Shown piece by piece: positions 53,936 to 64,000 of a stretch of DNA of 64,000 bases; positions within the stretch are counted from its first letter, which is position 1, and each line of letters opens with the position of its first letter. Source of the stretch: Pollenia angustigena (Eukaryota > Arthropoda > Insecta > Diptera > Polleniidae); the NCBI GenBank assembly GCA_930367215.1, contig OV884057.1, positions 109,145,284 through 109,209,283 on the forward strand, read 5' to 3'. Below the pieces are notes generated by a model that saw only the letters and a program-made list of their open reading frames with translations, was not told where the DNA came from and ran no database searches. A program made the translations under genes and the position numbers.

Positions 53936-54631
53936 TTAAAGCTCTTAAGAACCACAGGAAAAAATCGCTTATATCGCGAACATGGCTAAAATTCGCGAAA
54001 AATTGCAAACTTGGAAAAAATCGTAAAATTTATTTGAAATCGCTAAATCGCTTAAAAAACAAATTGTCGGAATATATAAAAATTCTTTTGCAAAAATAGC
54101 GAAAATTCGCGAATTGTTTGATATTTTGAACCAACCATAAAATTAATTTGAAGTCACTAAAACTATAAGGAATGGCAACAATTCAGTTAAAGTTGCTAAA
54201 TTAGTGGAAATTCGCAAAAATTAGCTAACAGCGGCATGATTGGAAAGTCTACCACTTATTTTTTGTGTAGAAAAGAAAACACTATTAGTGATTTCCATAA
54301 GCTGCATCTAAAATGTAACATTTTTAATGCTTTTTTGTAAATTCACATAAAACAAATTTTTTAATATTATTTTTGCAAAACGCATGTATGTAAATAACGT
54401 GAATTTTAAAAATGTTAATGTGGCTTTTATTTGCCAAAATTTTTGTTTGTTTGTTTTTTTTTAATAACTACGAATTTAAAAATAAACAATGAAAAATATT
54501 TTGCCGTTAAGATCACTTAAATACCTGACGTTAAGATAGAACTTAGCAGTTAACGTTATTGTTAAAAAAGTTACTGAATAAAATTAACGTTAACTTTGCT
54601 GTTAAATATTTTTAACAATTTAAATTATGTT
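53936..54631. other. Noncoding, AAATCGC-rich
   Basis: AAATCGC, AATTCGC and GCGAAAATTCGCGAA words recur at 53965-54225, somewhat like the TCGCCA-rich hAT at 31095 but without termini I can identify. A TTAACGTTA run lies at 54530-54600. No gene. Confidence 0.4.
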
Positions 54632-55112
54632 AAAATTGAATAGAGAATCGCAATACAGATATTTAATATAACGTAGAAAAAAAACGAAATAAAAATGAAA
54701 AATTTTGAAAAAAAAACGTAAAAAATAGGCAAATTTTGAACTTTGAGGTGCCATTACTCAGCCATTTCTTATCAGCATATCGACGGAAAAGGCATTCAAT
54801 TACCTTTCCAACGATATGCTATTTATTTCAATCGGACTTTTTGGTTGGGCTCCACAAGGGGTTGAGTGGGACCATACACCGAAAACCACAAAAGTACCGT
54901 TATCTAAAAAACGGTACTTAGGAAAAAAAATTACAGCGATTTTCGTTTTCAGGAGGTCTCAATTAACTTATCTAGGCATGTGGCGTTCATGGTATTTTTT
55001 GGCTGTAAACCAGTGTAATTAATCAAATCTTAACCTAATACGTTATTTTATGTCCTGCCAGTGCCAGACAAAAATTTTTTTCATCACGGGTTCTGTTCAC
55101 ATACATAGGTGT

Positions 55113-55975
55113 TTATCGCTCATCTAATTGGGTAAGTGCTGCAGTATCTCTTCTTCTTAAGCGAGTGTGGCCGCCATGATTTGGGTGTTGTTCAAGCCTT
55201 TTTAAATATTTTATTACAAATTTTGTGATCATAGTTTTTACTAATGGCACATTGAGATCCTTATGAATGTTTGAGTTTTTAACATACCAGGGAGCGGCTG
55301 TGATTATTCGAAGAAGTTTATTTTGGCGCCTTTGAATTTTTTCGATATAAGAGGCCGAGGCAGGGCCCCATAGCTGAATACCGTAGCACCAGATAGGCTT
55401 TAAGATAGAGTTGTAAAGTAGAAGCTTGCAATCGAGACTAAGGACAGAATTTCTTCCAATAAGCCAATGAATTTGAATGGCTTTTAGTTTCATTTGAGTT
55501 AATTTTGCCTCTATATGGCGTTTTCACGTTAATCGCCGATCCAGATGTATACCGAGATATTTAACATGCGAATGTTGAGGAATTATTTGATTATTAATTG
55601 TAATAGGGGGGCAAGATTCCCGGCGCAAGGTGAATGTAATATGTATGCATTTTTTCTCTTTGACCATTATCCTCCATTGTCTTAACCATATTTCCAGTTG
55701 AAATATATGATGCTGTAAGTAACGAGATGCTTCATAACGGTTTTCGTGGACGCTTAGAAAAGCTGTATCGTCTGCAAATGTTGAAGTTTGGGTGTAGTTG
55801 TTTGTTGGCATGTCCGAAGTATAAATCAAGTATAATAGAGGGCCCAAGATGCTGCCTTATGGGACTCCAGCGCCAATTGGCTGAGGTGAACTTAAGATAT
55901 TTCCTTCTTTAATAATAAATTGACGACCGACTAAGTAGCTTTCTAACACCTTGTGTGTGCTTGCTGGAAAAATTG
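55113..55975 (-). pseudogene. Jockey J5, 3' RT fragment, unit 1
   Basis: Minus strand: FPASTHKVLESYLVGRQF, MGPLLYLIYTSDMPTNNY, active site TFADDTAFLSV, VKYLGIHLDRRLT, then (after a TGA/shift near 55500) LLLYNSILKPIWCYGIQLWG and TKFVIKYLKRLEQHPN. It starts abruptly in the palm, at the duplication breakpoint. Confidence 0.85.
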
Positions 55976-56454
55976 AATAGAGAATCGCACTACAGATATT
56001 TAATATAACGTAGAAAAAAAACGAAATAAAAAGTAAAAATTTTGAAAAAAAAAAAAAACGTAAAAAATAGGCAAATTTTGAACTTTGAGGTGCCATTACT
56101 CAGCCATTTCTTATCAGCATATCGACGGAAAAGGCATTCAATTACCTTTCCAACGATATGCTATTTATTTCAATCGGACTTTTTGGTTGGGCTCCACAAG
56201 GGGTTGAGTGGGACCATACACCGAAAACCACAAAAGTACCGTTATCTAAAAAACGGTACTTAGGAAAAAAAATTACAGCGATTTTCGTTTTCAGGAGGTC
56301 TCAATTAACTTATCTAGGCATGTGGCGTTCATGGTATTTTTTGGCTGTAAACCAGTGTAATTAATCAAATCTTAACCTAATACGTTATTTTATGTCCTGC
56401 CAGTGCCAGACAAAAATTTTTTTCATCACGGGTTCTGTTCACATACATAGGTGT

Positions 56455-57318
56455 TTATCGCTCATCTAATTGGGTAAGTGCTGCAGTATCTCTTCTTCTT
56501 AAGCGAGTGTGGCCGCCATGATTTGGGTGTTGTTCAAGCCTTTTTAAATATTTTATTACAAATTTTGTGATCATAGTTTTTACTAATGGCACATTGAGAT
56601 CCTTATGAATGTTTGAGTTTTTAACATACCAGGGAGCGGCTGTGATTATTCGAAGAAGTTTATTTTGGCGCCTTTGAATTTTTTCGATATAAGAGGCCGA
56701 GGCAGGGCCCCATAGCTGAATACCGTAGCACCAGATAGGCTTTAAGATAGAGTTGTAAAGTAGAAGCTTGCAATCGAGACTAAGGACAGAATTTCTTCCA
56801 ATAAGCCAATGAATTTGAATGGCTTTTAGTTTCATTTGAGTTAATTTTGCCTCTATATGGCGTTTTCACGTTAATCGCCGATCCAGATGTATACCGAGAT
56901 ATTTAACATGCGAATGTTGAGGAATTATTTGATTATTAATTGTAATAGGGGGGCAAGATTCCCGGCGCAAGGTGAATGTAATATGTATGCATTTTTTCTC
57001 TTTGACCATTATCCTCCATTGTCTTAACCATATTTCCAGTTGAAATATATGATGCTGTAAGTAACGAGATGCTTCATAACGGTTTTCGTGGACGCTTAGA
57101 AAAGCTGTATCGTCTGCAAATGTTGAAGTTTGGGTGTAGTTGTTTGTTGGCATGTCCGAAGTATAAATCAAGTATAATAGAGGGCCCAAGATGCTGCCTT
57201 ATGGGACTCCAGCGCCAATTGGCTGAGGTGAACTTAAGAAATTTCCTTCTTTAATAATAAATTGACGACCGACTAAGTAGCTTTCTAACACCTTGTGTGT
57301 GCTTGCTGGAAAAATTGA
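56455..57318 (-). pseudogene. Jockey J5, 3' RT fragment, unit 2
   Basis: Peptides from 56455-56835 and 56866-57189 are the same as those of unit 1, residue for residue, including the same frame break between them. Differences from unit 1 are limited to a few noncoding or terminal bases (such as AGATATTT against AGAAATTT near the palm). Confidence 0.85.
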
Positions 57319-57789
57319 ATAGAGAATCGCACTACAGATATTTAATATAACGTAGAAAAAAAACGAAATAAAAAGTAAAAATTTTGAAAAAAAAAAAAAA
57401 ACGTAAAAAATAGGCAAATTTTGAACTTTGAGGTGCCATTACTCAGCCATTTCTTATCAGCATATCGACGGAAAAGGCATTCAATTACCTTTCCAACGAT
57501 ATGCTATTTATTTCAATCGGACTTTTTGGTTGGGCTCCACAAGGGGTTGAGTGGGACCATACACCGAAAACCACAAAAGTACTGTTATCTAAAAAACGGT
57601 ACTTAGGAAAAAAAATTACAGCGATTTTCGTTTTCAGGAGGTCTCAATTAACTTATCTAGGCATGTGGCGTTCTTGGTATTTTTTGGCTGTAAACCAGTG
57701 TAATTAATCAAATCTTAACCTTATACGTTATTTTATGTCCTGCCAGTGCCAGACAAAAATTTTTTTCATCACGGGTTCTGTTCACATAC

Positions 57790-59085
57790 ATAGGTGTTTA
57801 TCGCTCATCTAATTGGGTAAGTGCTGCAGTATCTCTTCTTCTTAAGCGAGTGTGGCCGCCATGATTTGGTGTTGTTCAAGCCTTTTTAAATATTTTATTA
57901 CAAATTTTGTGATCATAGTTTTTACTAATGGCACATTGAGATCCTTATGAATGTTTGAGTTTTTAACATACCAGGGAGCGGCTGTGAATATTCGAAGAAG
58001 TTTATTTTGGCGCCATTTAATTTTTTCGATATTAGAGGCCGAGGCAGGGCCCCATAGCTGAATACCGTAGCACCAGATAGGCTTTAAGATAGAGTTGTAA
58101 AGTAGAAGCTTGCAATCGAGACTAAGGACAGAATTTCTTCCAATAAGCCAATGAATTTGAATGGCTTTTAGTTTCCATTTGAGTTAATTTTGCCTCTATA
58201 TGGCGTTTCCACGTTAATCGCCGATCCAGATGTATACCGAGATATTTAACATGCGAATGTTGAGGAATTATTTGATTATTAATTGTAATAGGGGGGCAAG
58301 ATTCCTGGCGCAAGGTGAATGTAATATATATGCATTTTTGCTCATTGACCATTATCCTACATTGTCTTAACCATATTTCCAGTTGAAATATATGATGCTG
58401 TAAGTAACGAGATGCTTCATAACGGTTTTCGTGGACGCTTAGAAAAGCTGTATCGTCTGCAAATGTTGAAGTTTGGGTGTAGTTGTTTGTTGGCATGTCC
58501 GAAGTATAAATCAAGTATAATAGAGGGCCCAAGATGCTGCCTTATGGGACTCCAGCGCCAATTGGCTGAGGTGAACTTAAGAAATTTACTTCTTTAATAA
58601 TAAATTGACGACCGACTAAGTAGCTTTCTTACACCTTGTGTGTGCTTGCTGGAAAATTTTGCTTCAATTTGTGTAATAAGCCATCATGCCAGACTTTATC
58701 AAAAGCTTGCGAAATATCGATGAAGAGTGCTGAGCAATATTTTTTTTCTTCAAATGTTTTTCTTATGACATTTACTATTCGATGAGTCTTTTCAATTGTG
58801 CTGTGTTTTCTTCTAAATCCGAATTGATGGTATGGAATACATCTATTTTCACTTTAAAATCGGAGTTAATTTTGAAACTAATAAATTCTCAAACAGCTTT
58901 GACGTATTTGCTAATAAGCTAACAGGCCTATAAGACTCAAATTTTGTATGATCTTTACCTGGCTTTGGTATCATGGTAACTAAGGAAACCTTCCATTTTT
59001 GAGGATAGTGTTCAAGGCGTAAAATAACATTAAAAATAAAAACAATATTTTTTTTTTTTGCTATGCGATGTAGCTCTAAAAGCAT
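57790..59085 (-). pseudogene. Jockey J5, reverse transcriptase (unit 3 plus upstream part)
   Basis: Order on the minus strand: TMIPKPGKDHTKFESYRPVS and ANTSKLFENLL at about 58990-58900, a KAFD-type palm region near 58700, then FPASTHKV, TFADDTAFLSV, HVKYLGIHLDRRLTW and the C-terminus to about 57790. A base missing in the HPN region (57868) and other shifts break the frame. This is the copy from which the tandem units derive. Confidence 0.85.
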
Positions 59086-59156
59086 TTTATTACTGATCTT
59101 ATCAAAACCAGGTGCCTTCTTAGTTTTTAAGTCACAAATAGCTTTTTCGATTTCTC

Positions 59157-60105
59157 TTATCCCAATCTAAGGGGAATAGCTGCTCTAGCAGCAACAGGTG
59201 GTAACTCGACCGCAATATCGTGAGATATATTTGGGGTAAATACGTTTTTTAAATGATTAACAAACAGATTTCCTTTTCCAACATAATTTCTTGCCCAACT
59301 TTCATTCAAGTTTCTTAAGGGTGGTTTAGAGACAACTGGCCTTTTGAGATTTCTAGCTGCACGCCATAATGAGTAGTCCGATTGTGGAGTTGCATCAAGT
59401 TCCTTAAAATATTTTTCCAGAGAAGCCATTTTCTGAGTCTGCAGTTCTTAGCCTTTTTGTACACTTTTTTAGTAAGTTCTTAAGTTGAGGGGATCTGTGC
59501 ACTTGCCACTCTCTTCGAGCTCTCCTTTTTTCAGACAAGAGACACTCGACATCTGTGGAATATATTTTAATATTTTTTGTTTTTTTGGGGGCAATACTGG
59601 AATGTTGAACAGCTAGTTTCAGAAAACTATCAAAATTATCAAAAGAGCGATCTACGTTCTCCGGTATACTAAGCGGAATATTTTCTGAGCAATGGGTACT
59701 GAGATATTTTTTATATTTTAACCAATTTATTTGTGTGGCTGACGTCGCTAAGTAACCAGTCGGAGATACAATTCTATTGGGTTTCATTATAGTAACAATT
59801 GTAGGTGTGTGGTCGGAAGATAATTCTAAGGAAGCTTCAACATGAATAGTTTCTGTGGGAATGTTTTTAACCACGCCGAAATCGATGACATCTGGAATTT
59901 TTTGCTGATCAGTAGGCCAATATGTCGGTTATCCGCTCGCGACCACATTTAAATCCATTTTAGAGATTGTATTAAACAGAACACGACCCTTTGGTGTTAT
60001 AAGTCGTGACCCCCAGAAGGTATGTTTAGCGTTATAATCGCCAGCGGCCAGGAAACAGGGTCCTAGTGATTTATAATATTCACAATATTGACTTTCTGAT
60101 ATTTA
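59157..60105 (-). pseudogene. Jockey J5, endonuclease and linker
   Basis: The minus strand opens at SLGPCFLAAGDYNAKHTFWG (GDYN catalytic motif and H of NAKH). IPDVIDFGVVKNIP and ELSSDHTPTIV follow, with the catalytic SDH. The endonuclease N-terminus is absent. A TGA near 59930 and a shift at 59404-59429 divide it. The linker (KYFKELDATPQSDYSLWRAA, RNLKRPVVSKPPLRN) leads into the RT. It would nick the chromosomal target for reverse transcription. Confidence 0.85.
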
Positions 60106-61559
60106 AAATCTAGGTGGAGAGTATAAAGATTAGAGTTGTCAATTATTCGCCTTTCAACTTTTTTCGAATAATTCAAAAAATTGTTTCTGTTCATTCGATC
60201 AAACGATTAAATCTAAAAAATTATTCGATTAATCGATGAGAATAACGAATAAAAGAATTATTTTAACAAAAAAATTACTATGGAAAATCTTCCATTCCAT
60301 CCGCTATGACTTCTTTTTTTTTGTTATACTTAAAAGCATCGTAAAACCCTTAATTCCTTCACAGAGAAAACAGATTCGTGATCACAACCGAATTTGGCGC
60401 CAATTGAATTTCGTCGGTTGCATGTACTATCACACAATTCGGTTCCAATTACTGAAAATTTCGTTGCTTAGCATAATAGGTTTGATAGCAACATTTGAAT
60501 TTTAGTACACTATCAGTCATAACAACAGATATTGTTAGTTGTTAGTATGATAATTAGAAACAAAATTGTGCTTATACCCGAATAAATGATAGGTGCAACT
60601 AAATTAACACATAATTGGTGTTCATAACACGAGTTTTTAATGTCGTTATCAATATATTTTTTTAACCGATCAAATGCAGCCCATAAGGAGCAAGGACTTG
60701 TCCAAAGGTAATCTCAATGAATGGAAAAAATGGCAGGACCATAAAACCCAGCTTGCATTACAAAGGGGAAGTCTTAAAACTACTCCATGGTATACTCCAG
60801 AGGATTAGCTTTGAAATCGTTTCAAAACGAAACCATGTCGTTAAAAAACGAAGACATGTCGTTTCACTGCAATCTCTTTTTAATAATGACATGGTCCATA
60901 CTTGCACTACATTGGACCAGTCCAGGATCAAAATGGATCAAGAAGTCCAATATATATATTTGCAGGGTATAAAAAATAATACATACAATCATACATACAT
61001 ATGTATGCACGTGTATATGTTCATACCTATAAGAATACGTAAATTACTTACCCCTATTTATTAAGTTTTTCACATTTTCCATTTTTGACCGAAAATATAT
61101 TTTTTAAATATAATACCAAAAATTAATTTAATCTATCAAATGTTTTGACAGAAAATTTAGTAAGCAATTGGGGCTTTTAACTATTTTTTGGTTGTGAATT
61201 CCGAATAATTATATTTTCATTTGTTGTTCTCGAATTGAATCTATTCCAACAATCAATAATTAGCTGCAATAAATGAATAATCATTTATATTACAAAATTT
61301 ATTGACGAAAGCAAATTATTGATTGAAATGACCAATATTCAGTCTTGCCCTATATTAAATTCGGTTGTGATTCTAACCATTTGTACTAATTTTTAGAACT
61401 TAATTAAATTAGTTATCATTGGGCCATGTCACAGAGTACAATTCCGTTCGGAATGATTCCGTTCCGAATTGAAGAAAACATATTTGTTTGTTGTTGTAGT
61501 TGTTTCTTTGGCCAGAGTGATGAATTTATGAATATTATTTTTGTCAAGCTAATAGGGCC
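60106..61559. other. Noncoding between two jockey-type pieces
   Basis: AT-rich with no coding signal. ATCACAACCGAAT at about 60381 and ATTCGGTTGTGAT at about 61366 are inverted, which could mark the ends of a ~1-kb non-autonomous element, but the match is short. ATTCGATTAATCGATG-type words at 60180-60240 are also palindromic. ATACATACATATGTATGC microsatellite near 60990. Confidence 0.4.
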
Positions 61560-61604
61560 TAAATTTCTTCAATGTAAATAAAATTCAATTTTTAATTACA
61601 ATAT

Positions 61605-61660
61605 TTTGTTCCCGACGTTTCGTCGATTGTTTGTCGACTTTTTCAAGGGATTGTCTATTT
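61605..61660 (-). ncRNA. Degenerate hammerhead-ribozyme-like motif of a Penelope-like element
   Basis: Minus strand CCCTTGAAAAAGTCGA, a CAAACAA loop, then TCGACGAAACGTCGGGAA. The GTCGA/TCGAC pair forms stem II and GAAAC follows, as in hammerhead ribozymes known from Penelope-like elements. The CUGAUGA core is CTTGAAA here, so cleavage activity is unlikely or unproven. Confidence 0.45.
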
Positions 61661-61838
61661 AAAAATTATAAAACAATAAAATAAATACAATAATGTACCA
61701 CATAAACATTAAAGACTTACAATATGAAAATTTAATCACATTAAAAAGTTTTAGATGTACTCAGGATCATACAAATATAAAAATTAATTTTAATATTTAA
61801 AAAATACATATTACTTTAAACTTTAAATATATCACAGC

Positions 61839-62745
61839 TTAAGTAATGGCAACAATATAGCTCGCATTTATTTTGTTCGTGTCTTCCTTCAAATTCATTG
61901 TTCTATTAATTTGTTGTTGGATTCTTAGGCTTTCAATTGTGTACCTCTTTCTTTCTTTATTTTCTTTATCTAGAATTTTTACATCATCGAACCTAATTGT
62001 GTGACCAGTATGTAGGATGTGTTGTGCTAGTGCTGTTGTCTCTTTTCTCCGCATTATGTCCATCTTGTGTTCTCCCATTCTTGTCTCCAGTGTACGTTTT
62101 GTTGTTCCTATATAAATTAGCTCGCATGGCTGTTTGTCATTTCCTTCACATTGTAATTCGTATACAATGTTACTTTGTTTTTGTTTATTAATTGGTGCCT
62201 TAACTCTAGAAAAAATTGTACTTAATGTCAAATTGGGTTTGTATGCAAAACAGATGTTGTTTGTTTTTATTGACGACCGTATATTATTATTATCGGTTAA
62301 CCCAGGTATGTATTTTACACTGTAAAATTTGTTCTCTTCTTTTTCTATGTTTGCAGATTTGTTGTGGTTATTTTTGTCCTTATCCAATTGTTTAATCGTA
62401 TTGTCTATCAATGTAGATGTGAGTTTGGTGGGGAAGCTATTGTTTTTTAAAATGTTTGTTATAATGTGTTTGTTTTTATTATGAAATTGTGTATCACTTA
62501 TGTTGTATACCCTAGAAATAAAATTTTTTGCTGTGTTTATAATTTGATTTTTGGGTTGTGTAGCGTGGTAATTCATTAGCCTTCCTGAAGATGTTTCTTT
62601 AGTGTACCAATCAAACAGAATCTTATTATTTTTGCGTATAATTTTTGAGTCTAAGTACGCGATTTCTCCGTTTTTCTCAATCTCAGTAGTAAATTGTATT
62701 TTAGGGTGTTGTTTGTTAAGAATTGACAGAATTGTGTCCTTTTTT
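61839..62745 (-). pseudogene. Penelope-like element: RT C-terminus and GIY-YIG endonuclease
   Basis: The frame is open from about 62745. KDTILSILNKQHPKIQF, EKNGEIAYLDSKI and FDWYTKETSSGRLMNYHATQ are the end of a Penelope-type reverse transcriptase. The GIY-YIG domain follows: NIVYELQCEGN, CELIYIGTTKRTLETRMGEH and ALAQHILHTGHTIRF with a downstream Glu (TIESLRIQQQIN). The protein stops at 61839. The catalytic RT core is missing, so the copy is 5'-truncated. The ATG at 62576 is internal. It lies inside a jockey ORF1 in the same orientation. Confidence 0.88.
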
Positions 62746-62749
62746 TTAC

Positions 62750-63207
62750 ATTGGGGTCGTTTCTAGACTTTTCGCAAAGAACTGTACCATGTAATTCACC
62801 ACATACTACGCAAGCAGGGTGTGAGTAACAATATGCCTAAGTATGGCCAAATTCTTTGTCTCGTTTATACTACCACGCTTGATTGCAGCTACGTAAAACG
62901 AATTTTCACCTATCACCGAGATCAAACTCTTTATAAGCTCATTTTGCTCCCTAAGATATATCGGGGTAGGCTTGGACGATTTTATCACGTTTGGTGCTTC
63001 TGAGGATTCATCCTCCAGTATTGCTAAACGATTTTGTGAATTTATTCTATCAAAAGATGGTACTTTTGAGGCCGAAGCAACAGCTGAAGAGGTAGGGCTG
63101 CGACCCCGTTTAAGCACTGTTATATACCTGTCCATACCAACTTGTACTTGAGGCTTTTGACAACTTTTTACTAGAGGGTTTTCCATAGTGGCTGTGTTTA
63201 AATTCAT
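62750..63207 (-). pseudogene. Jockey ORF1 (Gag-like), N-terminal part
   Basis: ATG at 63207 (MNLNTATMENPLVKSCQKPQ). The domain with PIYLREQNELIKSLISVIG and FYVAAIKRGSINETK is typical of jockey ORF1 nucleic-acid-binding proteins. A frame slip near 62835 precedes a zinc-knuckle region (HPACVVCGELHGTVLCEK) that is cut at NDPNVKK where the Penelope-like element begins. It might be the 5' part of J5, whose endonuclease starts at 60105. Confidence 0.75.
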
Positions 63208-64000
63208 GGTATCATTTCCTACTAAATACTAAACACTTGTCCCAAAAGACAGGTTGATATTTTTTAACGTATCAATATCCACTGTTTTTGTAAAGACTGT
63301 AACGATTATTTGAGTTGTTCTTATAATGGGAAGCTACCTTTAGTAACGGCTCGTCGGAGGGGTGAGTTAATTAAAGTTCCCATTAAAAATAAATTTAAAA
63401 CATTTACAGTATATTTAAAAATCAGGTAGCTTAGTAGATAACATGTGAAAATAGATCGATAATTATATAAACCAAAAAAAAATTATAATAACCTAGGCTT
63501 GAATGAGTATTGTGAAGCTTGGAATGGAAATCGCTACACATTCTCTTAACCATCCCACCATGCTGACAATATTGTAAAATTCTTCTGTCAGCCCTAAATA
63601 AATTAATAACAACAAAAAAAAATTACTAACTTACCTAATACCGTGTTCAGATATACCTTTTTTATTGAGTCAATATTCGGTTAATTGACATAATTATTTT
63701 TCTGTTCACATATACACAATTTAGCTAACTCAATTTTTATTACTACTACATCCAACTTTCAACGTAAACAAAAAGGTACATGTATAAGAAAATGTAAACA
63801 ACTTTTGACATCTTTGAGGAATAAACATCTGGTTTTTTCGCAGACCAAATATGGATGGGCCTTTTCTTTTGTTGTAATTTCAATTGCCAAATGTCAAAAC
63901 ACTGTTTAGCAATTTGTGTTTTGCTTAACTGGCCGTCTATACCAGAGATAATTATTGCGACATATATTGCAGTAAATGTCAAAATTATGTTATCTTTAAT
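63208..64000. other. Jockey 5' UTR and an unassigned AT-rich flank
   Basis: 63208-63480 is likely 5' UTR of the jockey element. From about 63650 GTGTTCAGATATACCTTTTT and TATTGAGTCAATATTCGGTT, then GTTCACATATACACAATTTA and TAACTCAATTTTTATT, look like MITE terminal repeats. No coding sequence; the frame at 63746-63982 has no family features. Confidence 0.4.

Larger units (their letters stand above)
54632..58652. repeat. Three tandem units of about 1342 bp
   Basis: Units start AAAATTGAATAGAGAATCGC near 54632, 55968 and 57310. Internal anchors TTTGAACTTTGAGGTGCC at 54735, 56076 and 57420 give periods of 1341 and 1344 bp. Each holds about 400 bp of noncoding sequence with a hairpin (AAGTACCGTT...AACGGTACTT) and then the 3' part of a minus-strand jockey element. 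Units 1 and 2 encode identical peptides. Unit 3 has several differences and alone continues into the rest of the element. The junctions have CTGGAAAA microhomology. Confidence 0.92.

Noticed and set aside
60381..61380. A ~1-kb terminal-inverted-repeat element bounded by ATCACAACCGAAT
   Set aside because: Only a 13-bp match with no duplication and no supporting internal symmetry; too weak to call.

Overview
This window is AT-rich, eukaryotic and almost entirely transposable-element sequence. The mix of families points to a brachyceran fly: an errantivirus-type Ty3/gypsy element with an env remnant, a 412/mdg1-like gypsy element, jockey, I-like and CR1-like non-LTR elements, a Penelope-like element, a Transib with a CGTCG target duplication, hAT elements with 8-bp duplications, and many hairpin MITEs. 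The species cannot be named from the sequence alone. The only host-gene sequence I can support is the last exon of a protein arginine methyltransferase (minus strand, 41068-41826). No structural RNA gene, CRISPR array or operon is present.

Layout, left to right. 1-2590 is noncoding with a foldback element (1002-1212) and a jockey reverse-transcriptase relic. 2951-5880 is a 5'-truncated but largely open non-LTR element with an (AAAT)n tail. 6560-9480 is an I-like relic split by a MITE cluster. 10086-30360 is a deep nest. A MITE contains a hairpin element; that contains a CR1/jockey-like element (about 12-bp target duplication); that contains a long-inverted-repeat foldback/MULE-like element (9-bp duplication). 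The foldback element holds a defective errantivirus (12197-21542) and a 412/mdg1-like element (21569-28806, duplication ACGC). 30420-31719 holds a MITE and a hAT. 31985-38726 is a young gypsy element: its two 236-bp LTRs read the same, its duplication is ATTA, and its pol is interrupted by a 1418-bp Transib. 39320-40058 is a pogo-like element holding a hairpin MITE.

Right of the methyltransferase exon, one minus-strand jockey element (about 53300 down to 42230) is cut into collinear pieces by a dispersed repeat, two hAT elements and a deleted gypsy element (42660-46567). The larger hAT carries four tandem 564-bp units, each with a tRNA-like segment. From 54632 to 58652 a 1.34-kb unit made of a jockey 3' end plus noncoding sequence is present three times; the third copy continues into the rest of the element, up to its endonuclease domain near 60105. 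61560-62745 is a 5'-truncated Penelope-like element with a GIY-YIG endonuclease, inserted in a jockey ORF1 (to 63207).

The elements do not work together as a pathway. Their relationship is chronological, and target duplications and restored reading frames at junctions give the insertion order. Almost every coding region is broken by stops, frameshifts, deletions or insertions. Identities to families rest on motifs read by eye; no database search was possible.
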